Shown here: positions 1 to 5,108 of the stretch, one piece after another
Layout: each line of letters starts with the position of its first letter
How positions within the stretch are numbered: the stretch's first letter is position 1
Assembly: GCA_023228865.1 (NCBI GenBank)
Contig: JALOAH010000166.1
Location: forward strand, 1-5,627
Origin: Porticoccaceae bacterium
GTDB taxonomy: Bacteria > Pseudomonadota > Gammaproteobacteria > Pseudomonadales > Porticoccaceae
Length of the DNA stretch: 5,627 bases
Reading direction: 5' to 3'
Program-made: the position numbers and the translations under genes
The notes under the pieces: generated by a model
Databases searched by the model: none
What the model was told of the DNA's origin: nothing
What the model saw: the letters and a program-made list of their open reading frames with translations, nothing else

Positions 1-1332
1 CAGGGTCATCGCTTCCGAAAGGTCCCGTACCGCGTGCACCATGACGATCGGCAGGAACATCTCATGCTTCCACAACCGATGCTCCAGGGGGACCTCGACG
101 GCGATGGTCGGCTGGCAGAAATAACCTCTGGCATAATCGCCTTCGGTGATCACCTCTCCGCCTGTCAGTATTTTTCCGGCTGCTTTAAGTTCAGCGGTAA
201 AGGTTTGATAGTCTTCGTAGGCAGCACGATTGATTACCGGACCCATATAGGTGTCGCGCTCCGCAGGATCACCGACTTTTAATGTTCCAGCCAGCTCAAC
301 CATGCGGGCGACAAGCGCGTCATGCACCTCTGCCTCGACAAACACCCGTGAACAGGCGGAACATTTCTGCCCCTGCAATCCGAAAGCAGAGCGGACAATG
401 CCGATGGCAGCGTCATCCAGATTGGCATGCTTGGAGACGATCGCCGGATTTTTGCCTCCCAGCTCCAGGACGACAGGGCGTACATATTCGCCCTGCGCAA
501 AGCTGCGGAAAATACCCATACCCACATCATAGGAACCGGTAAAAGTGATTCCGTCGATGTCTTTGCTCTCCACGATGGCTTTACCCACGGTTGAACCGGG
601 TCCGGTCACGAAGTTGACCACGCCGTCAGGGATGCCAGCCTGGCGAAAACAATCCACCAGGATGGATGGCGACCAGACCGTGTTCGAGGCCGGCTTGATC
701 ACCACGGTGTTACCTGCCACCAGAGCAGCCCCGACCGGGCCGCCGGTGAGGGCGGGTGGGAAGTTGAAAGGGCTGATCACAGCCCACACACCGTAGGGCT
801 TGAGCACTGAGGTATTGGAGGAATCAAAACCGATCAGGGGGTCTTTTCCCATCCTTGCCCGGTAGCCGCGGTTGGCTTCCATTTGATCGCAGGCATAGCG
901 GATCAATTCGGGTGTTTCAGCCACGTCGCCCAGGGCTTCCATGCGGTTTTTGCCGACTTCCAGGGTGACCGCTGCGCCGATCTCAAACAGGCGTTGGTCA
1001 ATCAAATCTGCGGTTTTGCGGAGCAGGTATACCCGCTCATCCCAATACATTTGACTCCAGCCAGGGAAGGCCTGTTGGGCGGCTGCGATGGCATCCTCAG
1101 CGTCCTGTATACTGCCTCTCTGGTAAGTGATGAGGTGCAAATCGGTGTTGATGGGAGAAACCAGTTTATTTTTTTCAGCTGAGAAGCGTTCTTCACCAGC
1201 GATAAACATTGGAATTTCCAGCCCCAGGTTTTGTTTCTGCACCCTCATCGCTTCTGCAAAGCGGGTATGTAATTCTTCCGGAGGGTCGAACATAGTGGAA
1301 TACGTGAGCTTAAAGATTGAATTGTCGGTCAT
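1..1332 (-). CDS. pruA: 1-pyrroline-5-carboxylate dehydrogenase (aldehyde dehydrogenase superfamily), 3' end beyond window
   Basis: This reading frame is open without a stop from ATG at 1332 to the left edge, giving 444 residues; the family is usually about 515-530 long, so roughly 75-85 C-terminal residues are missing. The enzyme oxidises L-glutamate gamma-semialdehyde (from pyrroline-5-carboxylate) to glutamate with NAD+, the second step of proline catabolism, in the cytoplasm. Visible motifs are the cofactor-site segment SPFNFPPA (Asn190), FTGSYDVG (264-271), the general-base motif LELGGKN (Glu290) and the nucleophile motif GQKCSACSR (Cys324), followed near the edge by HEMFLPIV. The QGQKCSACSR form and a Glu-to-Cys spacing of 34 match the PruA branch rather than generic aldehyde dehydrogenases. 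The start is supported by AGGAG at 1345-1349, 12 nt upstream. No proline dehydrogenase gene is visible; it could lie outside the window. Family is secure; the exact substrate is inferred. Confidence 0.88.
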   Translation of the reverse strand, partial: MTDNSIFKLTYSTMFDPPEELHTRFAEAMRVQKQNLGLEIPMFIAGEERFSAEKNKLVSPINTDLHLITYQRGSIQDAEDAIAAAQQAFPGWSQMYWDERVYLLRKTADLIDQRLFEIGAAVTLEVGKNRMEALGDVAETPELIRYACDQMEANRGYRARMGKDPLIGFDSSNTSVLKPYGVWAVISPFNFPPALTGGPVGAALVAGNTVVIKPASNTVWSPSILVDCFRQAGIPDGVVNFVTGPGSTVGKAIVESKDIDGITFTGSYDVGMGIFRSFAQGEYVRPVVLELGGKNPAIVSKHANLDDAAIGIVRSAFGLQGQKCSACSRVFVEAEVHDALVARMVELAGTLKVGDPAERDTYMGPVINRAAYEDYQTFTAELKAAGKILTGGEVITEGDYARGYFCQPTIAVEVPLEHRLWKHEMFLPIVMVHAVRDLSEAMTL

Positions 1333-1344
1333 GAGGAAGTACGT

Positions 1345-1403
1345 CTCCTGATCTGTAGTGAAATATTGTAGTTTACTAACAGTAAGATTTTATCACAGAT
1401 CAG
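1345..1403 (-). promoter_or_regulatory. Putative pruA promoter and ribosome-binding site with a flanking inverted repeat
   Basis: On the minus strand a TACAAT box (plus 1365-1370) lies about 33 bp before the pruA ATG, and AGGAG (1345-1349) is the likely Shine-Dalgarno. No good -35 box is seen at 16-18 bp. A perfect 9-bp inverted repeat, CTGATCTGT at 1348-1356 and ACAGATCAG at 1395-1403, flanks the box. A smaller one, TTACT/AGTAA at 1373-1385, sits just upstream of it. These could be a regulator's operator. The promoter call is an inference from one box and position. Confidence 0.35.
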
Positions 1404-1426
1404 GGGGTAGGTGATAGGAGATAGCT

Positions 1427-1446
1427 GGTAGTAGGTAGTAGGTGGC
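1427..1446. repeat. Short purine-rich tandem repeat
   Basis: GGTAGTA occurs twice in tandem (1427-1433, 1434-1440), followed by a partial GGTGG. The surrounding 1404-1455 is strongly G/A/T biased on the plus strand and holds several GGTAG/GATAGG words. It lies between the end of the metal ATPase gene and the pruA promoter. No hairpin terminator for the ATPase gene is visible here, so read-through toward pruA, which is on the same strand, cannot be excluded. Confidence 0.4.
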
Positions 1447-1489
1447 TGGGCAGATGTTTCTCCGGGCACTATTTAGGACGAATCACCAC

Positions 1490-3688
1490 TCACCAATTCC
1501 TGGCTCCCCCTTTCTCCCGCTCAAAGCGCAGGGCGCGCAGACCGTTCAATGTCACCAACAGCGAGACGCCCATATCTGCTAAAACCGCCAGCCACAGGGG
1601 CGTAAAGCCGAAGAGCGCCAATACCGCCACCAGCAGTTTGCTGCCCAGGCTAAAGCTGATGTTTTGGCGGATCAACCGATTGGCAAATGCCGATAACCGG
1701 ATGGCAAAGGGCAGTTTGTGGAGATCATCCGCCATCAATACCACATCGGCGGTTTCCATCGCCTGAGCGCTGCCGCTGCCCCCCATCGCGATCCCCAGGT
1801 TTGCGGCTGCCAGTGCGGGAGCATCGTTGATCCCATCGCCCACCATGGCAATCGGCCCATAATCCTGGCGCAGTATTTCAACGATCTGTTGTTTGTCGCC
1901 GGGCAATAAGCTGGCGCGGACCTCGTCGATGCCGATATCGCCGCCCACCTTGTTGGCGACGACGCGATTGTCCCCGGTCAGCAGAATGGTTTTCTTCCCC
2001 ATTCCTTTGAGCTCTGTAATCACACTGGCTGATTCTTTGCGCAGAGTATCGGCAACAGCGATGAAGCCGCGCACCCGCTGCCCGTCGCATAAAAGCATGG
2101 CGGTTTTTCCCTCGGCTTCCGCCTGGTCAACCCAGGTATCCACCTGGGACGGGACGATGTGCTCTTCTGCAAATAAACGTCGGCTGCCAATGGTCATCAG
2201 ATGATCATTAATCAGACCTTCCAGACCCATACCACCGCGCGCCACCAAGTTTTCCGCTGCTGGATAACATTCCGTCAGTCCGCGTTGCTCAGCTTCCCTG
2301 GTGATCGCCTGGGCTAATGGGTGGGTGCTGTGGCGCTCCAGGGCATAAGCAAGGGCGATCATATCATTGCAGGGTTCACAATTGACCCCACCCAGGCAGT
2401 CCAGATCTTTGCTGTCCACCACCTGCGGTTCGCCGCGGGTAAGGGTGCCGGTCTTATCAAAGGCGAAGGTGCGCAGTTTGGATAGAGCCTCCAGGAAGAT
2501 ACTGCCTTTGAACAAAACCCCTGCTCGGGCCGCGCGGGTCAATCCGGCAGCCATGGTGACCGGGGTGGAGATCACCAGCGCACAGGGACAACTGATGATC
2601 AATAAAGCCAGGGCGCGGTACAGCCAGCCGCGACTGCCATCAGCCGGGTTCAAAAAAGGCGCACCCAGGACCACGGGCGGGATAATAGCCACCAGCAGAG
2701 CCAGCAGAACCATCGCGGGGGTGTAATAATGGGCAAAGAGGTCGATGAATTTCTGGCTTTGAGACTGGCGCGACTGCGCCTGGGTGACCAGTTCGATGAT
2801 GCGGTGCAGTGAACTGTCGCCAACCAGACGGGTGACCTGGATGACCAATTTTCCAGACCCGTTGACCGTGCCGCTGAAGACGTCATCGCCCGGCGCTTTC
2901 CAGACCGGGATGCTCTCGCCGGTAATGGTTGCCTGATCAACATCGCTGTTGCCTTCCAACACGACGCCGTCAATCGGGATGCGCTCTCCCGGGCTGACCA
3001 GGATCGTGTCGCCCGGGGACAATTTCTCCACCGGTACGAGCTGCTCCTGGCCGTCTGCCAGTTTGAGTGCGTGGGTGGGGGTTAATTCCTTCAGCTGGGC
3101 AATGGCGCCGCGGGCGCGTTCGTTGGTGAAACCCTCCAGAGCTTCAGCGATACTGAACAACAGGATCATACTGGCTGCCTCGGCGTATTCGCCGATGGCC
3201 ACCGCGCCGATGCCGGCGACGGTCATCAGGAAATTGATATTAAAGCTGCGGTTAACCCATAGGTGAACCAGCCCACTGCGGGCGATCGGCCAGCCGGCCA
3301 GAATCAAAGCCCCAATCTGCAGCGCGATCACTGTCCAACCGGGCGCTCCCAGCCGGTTCACCGCGAGGGACAGCAGAATGATTACGCCAGCGATTAAGGC
3401 TAATTTCGCTTCGATTTGCTGGAGCATGTAACGCCAGAAGCCCACCAGGGCATTTGCTTCTGCGGCAGGCGGAAGGCTGGCAGACGTGCCGTCATCCACA
3501 CCGTAGCCCAGTTGGGTGACCAGCTTTCGCAACTGACCTTCATCGACAGCACCGCGTACCGTCAACGAGCCATCAAAAAAATGCAATTCGACGGTTTCCA
3601 CACCGGGTGCAGCAGCCACTGAGGCTTCCAGCCCGCGGGCGCAATCCAGACAATCTAAACCGGTAATCTTTAAATTTGTTTCTGTCAT
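1490..3688 (-). CDS. cadA: Heavy-metal-translocating P1B-type ATPase, Zn/Cd/Pb class (CadA/ZntA)
   Basis: An inner-membrane pump of 732 residues, normal for the family, which hydrolyses ATP to export Zn(II), Cd(II) or Pb(II). In order it shows an N-terminal heavy-metal-associated domain with GLDCLDC (Cys13, Cys16), the first membrane helices at about 90-185, the actuator motif TGES (256-259), the membrane metal site SCPCAL (Cys367, Cys369), the phosphorylated Asp411 in DKTGTLT, the HP motif (456-457), TGDN (571-574) and GDGINDAP (from 617). The last membrane pair carries Asp705 in ADMGVSLLVTLNG. CPC plus this C-terminal Asp is the signature of the Zn/Cd/Pb class, not the Cu class. Unusual is a Cys-rich loop (Cys431, Cys437, Cys440) in the nucleotide-binding domain. 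The ATG at 3688 is preferred over an upstream TTG at 3706 because GAGG (3701-3704) precedes it by 12 nt. It lies 14 bp after the repressor stop, hence one operon. The specific metal is inferred. Confidence 0.93.
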   Translation of the reverse strand: MTETNLKITGLDCLDCARGLEASVAAAPGVETVELHFFDGSLTVRGAVDEGQLRKLVTQLGYGVDDGTSASLPPAAEANALVGFWRYMLQQIEAKLALIAGVIILLSLAVNRLGAPGWTVIALQIGALILAGWPIARSGLVHLWVNRSFNINFLMTVAGIGAVAIGEYAEAASMILLFSIAEALEGFTNERARGAIAQLKELTPTHALKLADGQEQLVPVEKLSPGDTILVSPGERIPIDGVVLEGNSDVDQATITGESIPVWKAPGDDVFSGTVNGSGKLVIQVTRLVGDSSLHRIIELVTQAQSRQSQSQKFIDLFAHYYTPAMVLLALLVAIIPPVVLGAPFLNPADGSRGWLYRALALLIISCPCALVISTPVTMAAGLTRAARAGVLFKGSIFLEALSKLRTFAFDKTGTLTRGEPQVVDSKDLDCLGGVNCEPCNDMIALAYALERHSTHPLAQAITREAEQRGLTECYPAAENLVARGGMGLEGLINDHLMTIGSRRLFAEEHIVPSQVDTWVDQAEAEGKTAMLLCDGQRVRGFIAVADTLRKESASVITELKGMGKKTILLTGDNRVVANKVGGDIGIDEVRASLLPGDKQQIVEILRQDYGPIAMVGDGINDAPALAAANLGIAMGGSGSAQAMETADVVLMADDLHKLPFAIRLSAFANRLIRQNISFSLGSKLLVAVLALFGFTPLWLAVLADMGVSLLVTLNGLRALRFEREKGGARNW

Positions 3689-3702
3689 AAATCTATTTCG
3701 CC

Positions 3703-4032
3703 TCAATCATGCAGAACATGTTCAAAGGTGCGCAGAAGGATGCCACGGACATGATCGTCAGCCAGGTCGTAGTACACCTCGCGCCCCTCTTTGCGATAAC
3801 GTACAATGTTAAGACTGCGCAATAACCGCAGTTGGTGAGACACCGCGCTCTGTGAGACGTCCAAATGCTCGGCGATATTCCCTACACAGCGCTCTTCAGC
3901 AAATAGCAAAGCCAGGATTTTCAGCCGGGTGGGATCTGCCAGGGCTTTAAAGCTTTCTGCCATGGCGTGGATCGCGCTTTCTGAGAGGGCTTCGTAATTA
4001 ATTTCAACAGGTGTATTTGTCGCAGCTTGCAT
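3703..4032 (-). CDS. ArsR/SmtB-family metal-sensing transcriptional repressor
   Basis: A winged-helix DNA-binding repressor expected to bind the operator in its own promoter and leave it when metal binds. From the ATG at 4032 it is 109 residues; ATG codons at 4044 and 4038 would lengthen it by four or two. The 4032 start is chosen because GGAG (4039-4042) sits 6 nt before it, while the 4044 ATG has no such site. Numbering from the longest form, the family core ALADPTRLKILALL (34-47) is followed by ERCVGNIAEHLDVSQSAVSHQ, where the recognition helix lies, then the wing and a C-terminal helix. That helix carries Asp96, His98, His109 and His112, with D-x-H-x10-H-x2-H spacing as in the alpha-5 zinc site of CzrA/SmtB. 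The lone Cys53 is in the ELCV-box position, but no N-terminal cysteines exist, so a CadC-type alpha-3N site looks incomplete. Zn/Co sensing is therefore inferred. It is followed directly by the ATPase gene it should control. Confidence 0.92.
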   Translation of the reverse strand: MQAATNTPVEINYEALSESAIHAMAESFKALADPTRLKILALLFAEERCVGNIAEHLDVSQSAVSHQLRLLRSLNIVRYRKEGREVYYDLADDHVRGILLRTFEHVLHD

Positions 4033-4047
4033 CGTCATCTCCATAAA

Positions 4048-4083
4048 TACATGAGCATATATTCATGCATTATTTTAATGCAT
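4048..4083. promoter_or_regulatory. Likely ArsR/SmtB operator (two overlapping palindromes)
   Basis: The imperfect palindrome at 4048-4069, core ATGAGCATATATTCAT, matches the ATGA..TCAT half-site style of the 12-2-12 operators known for SmtB/CzrA-type repressors, with 8 of 11 symmetric pairs. Overlapping it is a perfect 8-bp inverted repeat, ATGCATTA/TAATGCAT, with a 3-bp centre at 4065-4083. Together they cover the -10 box and predicted start site, where bound repressor would block RNA polymerase. The site is seen in the sequence; binding by the adjacent repressor is inferred. Confidence 0.65.
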
Positions 4084-4099
4084 TTTGGATTTTTGTCAA
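4072..4099 (-). promoter_or_regulatory. Sigma-70 promoter of the repressor-ATPase operon
   Basis: Read on the minus strand, TTGACA (plus 4094-4099) is followed after 16 bp by TAAAAT (plus 4072-4077), a perfect -35 and a 5/6 -10 box. Transcription should start near 4065, leaving a leader of about 33 nt before the repressor ATG at 4032. The -35 box is itself one arm of an inverted repeat, TGTCAA/TTGACA (4094-4110), so a second TTGACA faces the other way; no matching plus-strand -10 was found for it. Confidence 0.75.
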
Positions 4100-4110
4100 G
4101 CTTTTTGACA

Positions 4111-4205
4111 GAGAGTGTTGAAAAACAAATTGTATTTAATAATCGGTTTGTGAATGAACTCAATAATTTATAACATGTATGAATATTATGAATATTATCA
4201 TAATT
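4111..4205. other. AT-rich intergenic stretch without a gene
   Basis: Very AT-rich, with no supported ORF. The nonamer ATGAATATT is repeated in tandem at 4179-4187 and 4188-4196, and ATGAATATTATCAT (4188-4201) has the ATGA..TCAT arms of the operator 120 bp away but shorter spacing. This may be a weak second site for the repressor or chance in AT-rich DNA. Confidence 0.4.
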
Positions 4206-4240
4206 CGTAGGGGAGTGCTTCGCGAAGGGTTACCCCTACG
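4206..4240. repeat. Short palindromic element with GTAGGGG/CCCCTAC ends (35 bp)
   Basis: Perfect 8-bp inverted ends, CGTAGGGG (4206-4213) and CCCCTACG (4233-4240), enclose the 10-bp palindrome CTTCGCGAAG (4218-4227). Read on the minus strand it runs CGTAGGGG, then ACCC, TTCGCGAAG, CACTC and the other end. This is nearly the left arm of the longer element at 4688-4796, so it looks like the same family with the centre deleted. It could fold into a hairpin on either strand. Confidence 0.75.
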
Positions 4241-4345
4241 GGTTACCAACAAATCAAACTCCCTGCGATTGATGCATCAGCCCGGGGTCACGGGTAAAAA
4301 ATCCGTAGGTCACCGTGTGTTCACGCCAGTGAACCACGTGACAAT
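4241..4345. repeat. Gene-free spacer holding a bulged hairpin
   Basis: No gene is supported. At 4309-4342 the arms GTCACCGTGTGTTCAC and GTGAACCACGTGAC pair over 14 bp with two single-base bulges around a GCCA loop. The words GGTCACGG and GGTCACCG also recur at about 4286-4315. The final GTGACAAT resembles the right end (ATGACAA) of the neighbouring repeat family, so this may be a decayed copy. Confidence 0.45.
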
Positions 4346-4394
4346 GCCTGTCATCACAAGCTATGACTGCGAAGCGCCACCAAGCAATGCGAAT

Positions 4395-4475
4395 TTGTCA
4401 TCGCGAGCTTGCGAAGCGACCTCATGTTTCCACCAGAAATTGCTTCTCTCCGCTGCGCTCCGATCGCAATGACAA
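4395..4475. repeat. Palindromic intergenic repeat, copy 1 (TTGTCAT/ATGACAA ends)
   Basis: The left end TTGTCATCGCGA and the right end TCGCAATGACAA are inverted repeats with one mismatch over 12 bp. Weaker complementarity continues inward (GAAGCGA against TTGCTTC). No coding capacity is present, so it would depend on a transposase elsewhere if mobile. Elements with ends of this kind recur between genes in many bacteria; assignment to a named family was not possible. Confidence 0.75.
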
Positions 4476-4531
4476 CGCGTTTGCCTGTCATCACAAGCTA
4501 TGACTGCGAAGCGCCACCAACCAATGCGAAT

Positions 4532-4612
4532 TTGTCATCGCGAGCTTGCGAAGCGATCTCATGTTTCCACCAGAGATTGCTTCTCTCCGCTGCGCTCCGA
4601 TCGCAATGACAA
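4532..4612. repeat. Palindromic intergenic repeat, copy 2
   Basis: Second copy inside the tandem unit, 81 bp like copy 1 and differing from it by two substitutions. Its GATCTC/GAGATTGC inner arms pair slightly better than those of copy 1, so it may be nearer the ancestral form. Confidence 0.75.
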
Positions 4613-4621
4613 CGCGTTTGT

Positions 4622-4652
4622 TTGTCATCGCGAACTTGCGAAACGATCTCGG
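4622..4652. repeat. Partial third copy of the palindromic repeat (left end only)
   Basis: TTGTCATCGCGAACTTGCG and the following bases match the left end of the two full copies with two substitutions, then similarity stops at about 4652. No right end follows, so it is truncated. It directly abuts the second tandem unit. Confidence 0.65.
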
Positions 4653-4687
4653 TTTTTGGTGATGCACCCGAAATAGATAATCCCATC

Positions 4688-4796
4688 GTAGGGGCGAACC
4701 TTCGCGAAGCACTCTTCGAGCTGTGCCTGCCCTGGGCAACCACAGCTCAATACCCTTGCAGGGCACAGGGAGTGTTACGTGAAAGTCCGCCCCTAC
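4688..4796. repeat. Palindromic element with GTAGGGGCG/CGCCCCTAC ends (109 bp)
   Basis: Perfect 9-bp terminal inverted repeats (4688-4696, 4788-4796) extend imperfectly to about 27 bp (22 matches). Two inner inverted repeats follow: GAGCTGTG/CACAGCTC (4718-4725, 4741-4748) and TGCCCTG/CAGGGCA (4728-4734, 4759-4765), which overlap and cannot both form. No ORF of its own is present, as in a MITE-like non-autonomous element. No flanking target-site duplication is obvious. It is the long form of the element at 4206-4240. Confidence 0.75.
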
Positions 4797-4839
4797 AAAT
4801 GACGCTGAATTAAGAACCAACCCATACATCAGCACTTTC

Positions 4840-4861
4840 TTGACAAATTCAGGTGTATAAT
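4840..4861 (+). promoter_or_regulatory. Probable promoter of the leader and the PRC-barrel gene, oddly spaced
   Basis: A perfect TATAAT (4856-4861) predicts a transcript start near 4868, just before the leader. A perfect TTGACA lies at 4840-4845, but only 10 bp from it instead of about 17, and no better -35 is found at normal distance. Either the -10 box works with an activator, or a deletion brought the boxes together. It begins 44 bp after the end of the palindromic element. Confidence 0.5.
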
Positions 4862-4951
4862 TAGGGCAGATTTCATGCTGTGTCGTACGGTTAGCCTCAG
4901 AACACAGAGGGATGATAGCAAGAAGTTAAATGAGTGTGTTAGCTATTTACA

Positions 4952-5050
4952 ATGACAGAAAATAACGAAACAAGCACGTTAGACAGTGATAGTTCCAGCG
5001 GCGATAGACGCCGGGGAGCAAATACGGGTTGCCAGATGCAAACAATTTAG
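4952..5050 (+). CDS. Possible 32-residue leader peptide (uncertain)
   Basis: ATG at 4952 opens a short frame ending in TAG at 5048-5050. The peptide is acidic and serine-rich first (MTENNETSTLDSDSSSGD), then has RRR and a tail with one Cys. Its stop codon falls inside the 5' strand of the antiterminator, so a ribosome finishing the ORF would cover that strand. Against it, no Shine-Dalgarno is visible and the ORF is short enough to arise by chance. An overlapping 11-codon ORF (4930-4965) has a similarly weak start. No homologous family is recognised. Confidence 0.25.
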   Translation: MTENNETSTLDSDSSSGDRRRGANTGCQMQTI

Positions 5051-5093
5051 GCTGAGCTCACCTCTTGAATGCAGCAGGAGCCTGATTTGCATC
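5035..5093 (+). promoter_or_regulatory. Candidate antiterminator helix
   Basis: GATGCAAA (5035-5042) pairs perfectly with TTTGCATC (5086-5093), and TTAGGCT (5047-5053) pairs with AGCCTGA (5079-5085) with one G-U pair. The two blocks are contiguous on the 3' strand and separated by a 4-nt bulge on the 5' strand, so they stack into a 15-bp helix. This helix uses the whole 5' arm of the terminator core and part of its 3' arm, so both cannot form together. The enclosed loop carries the palindrome TGAGCTCA (5053-5060). Confidence 0.55.
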
Positions 5094-5108
5094 AGGCTCT
5101 TGTTATTG
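5075..5108 (+). terminator. Intrinsic terminator in the leader
   Basis: A 12-bp stem (5075-5086 with 5091-5102, one G-U pair) closes a TTGC loop and is followed by a moderately T-rich tail (TTGTTATTG). It lies 41 nt before the ATG of the PRC-barrel gene, inside its presumed leader rather than after a gene, suggesting regulated rather than end-of-gene termination. The tail is interrupted by G residues, so efficiency may be incomplete. Confidence 0.7.

Larger units (their letters stand above)
4346..4619. repeat. Two tandem copies of a 137-bp repeat unit
   Basis: Unit 1 (4346-4482) and unit 2 (4483-4619) differ at only three positions (4384/4521, 4420/4557, 4438/4575), about 98% identity, with no indels. 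Each unit contains a degenerate left end (TGTCATCACAAGC...), then a complete palindromic element with TTGTCAT and ATGACAA ends. Such near-identity indicates a recent duplication. Reading frames across it only translate the repeat and are not credible genes. Confidence 0.95.

Noticed and set aside
34..1351. Plus-strand and minus-strand ORFs of 64-99 residues in the pruA region
   Set aside because: They lie antisense to or out of frame with the continuous PruA reading frame and show no family motifs.
1404..1489. Terminator for the ATPase operon
   Set aside because: No stable hairpin followed by a T-run was found in the minus-strand direction downstream of the stop codon.
1718..3622. ORFs of 63-119 residues overlapping the ATPase gene
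   Set aside because: Shadow frames of a long gene with complete P-type ATPase motifs; none has its own recognisable domain or start signals.
3689..3706. Upstream TTG start for the ATPase, adding six residues
   Set aside because: It overlaps the repressor stop codon and has no Shine-Dalgarno, while the ATG at 3688 has GAGG upstream and begins directly before the metal-binding domain.
4105..4170. Divergent plus-strand promoter beginning with TTGACA at 4105-4110
   Set aside because: No acceptable -10 box at 16-18 bp; the next TA-rich words are too far, and no gene follows in that direction before the repeat island.
4346..4652. CRISPR array
   Set aside because: Only two long near-identical units in direct tandem plus a fragment, no unique spacers of regular length, and no cas genes in the window.
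4179..4835. Several 66-114 residue ORFs on both strands in the repeat island
   Set aside because: They run through the palindromic repeats, repeat the same peptide (CFHQ..LLSAALRSQ, RKLAMTN) in both tandem units, lack ribosome-binding sites and match no protein family I know.
4868..5108. M-box or yybP-ykoY riboswitch
   Set aside because: The context would fit, but the conserved M-box GTTAGGTGAGGCTCC block and the yybP-ykoY GGGGAGTAG/GACCTTT ends are not present; GGGGAGCAAATAC at 5013-5025 is only a partial likeness.
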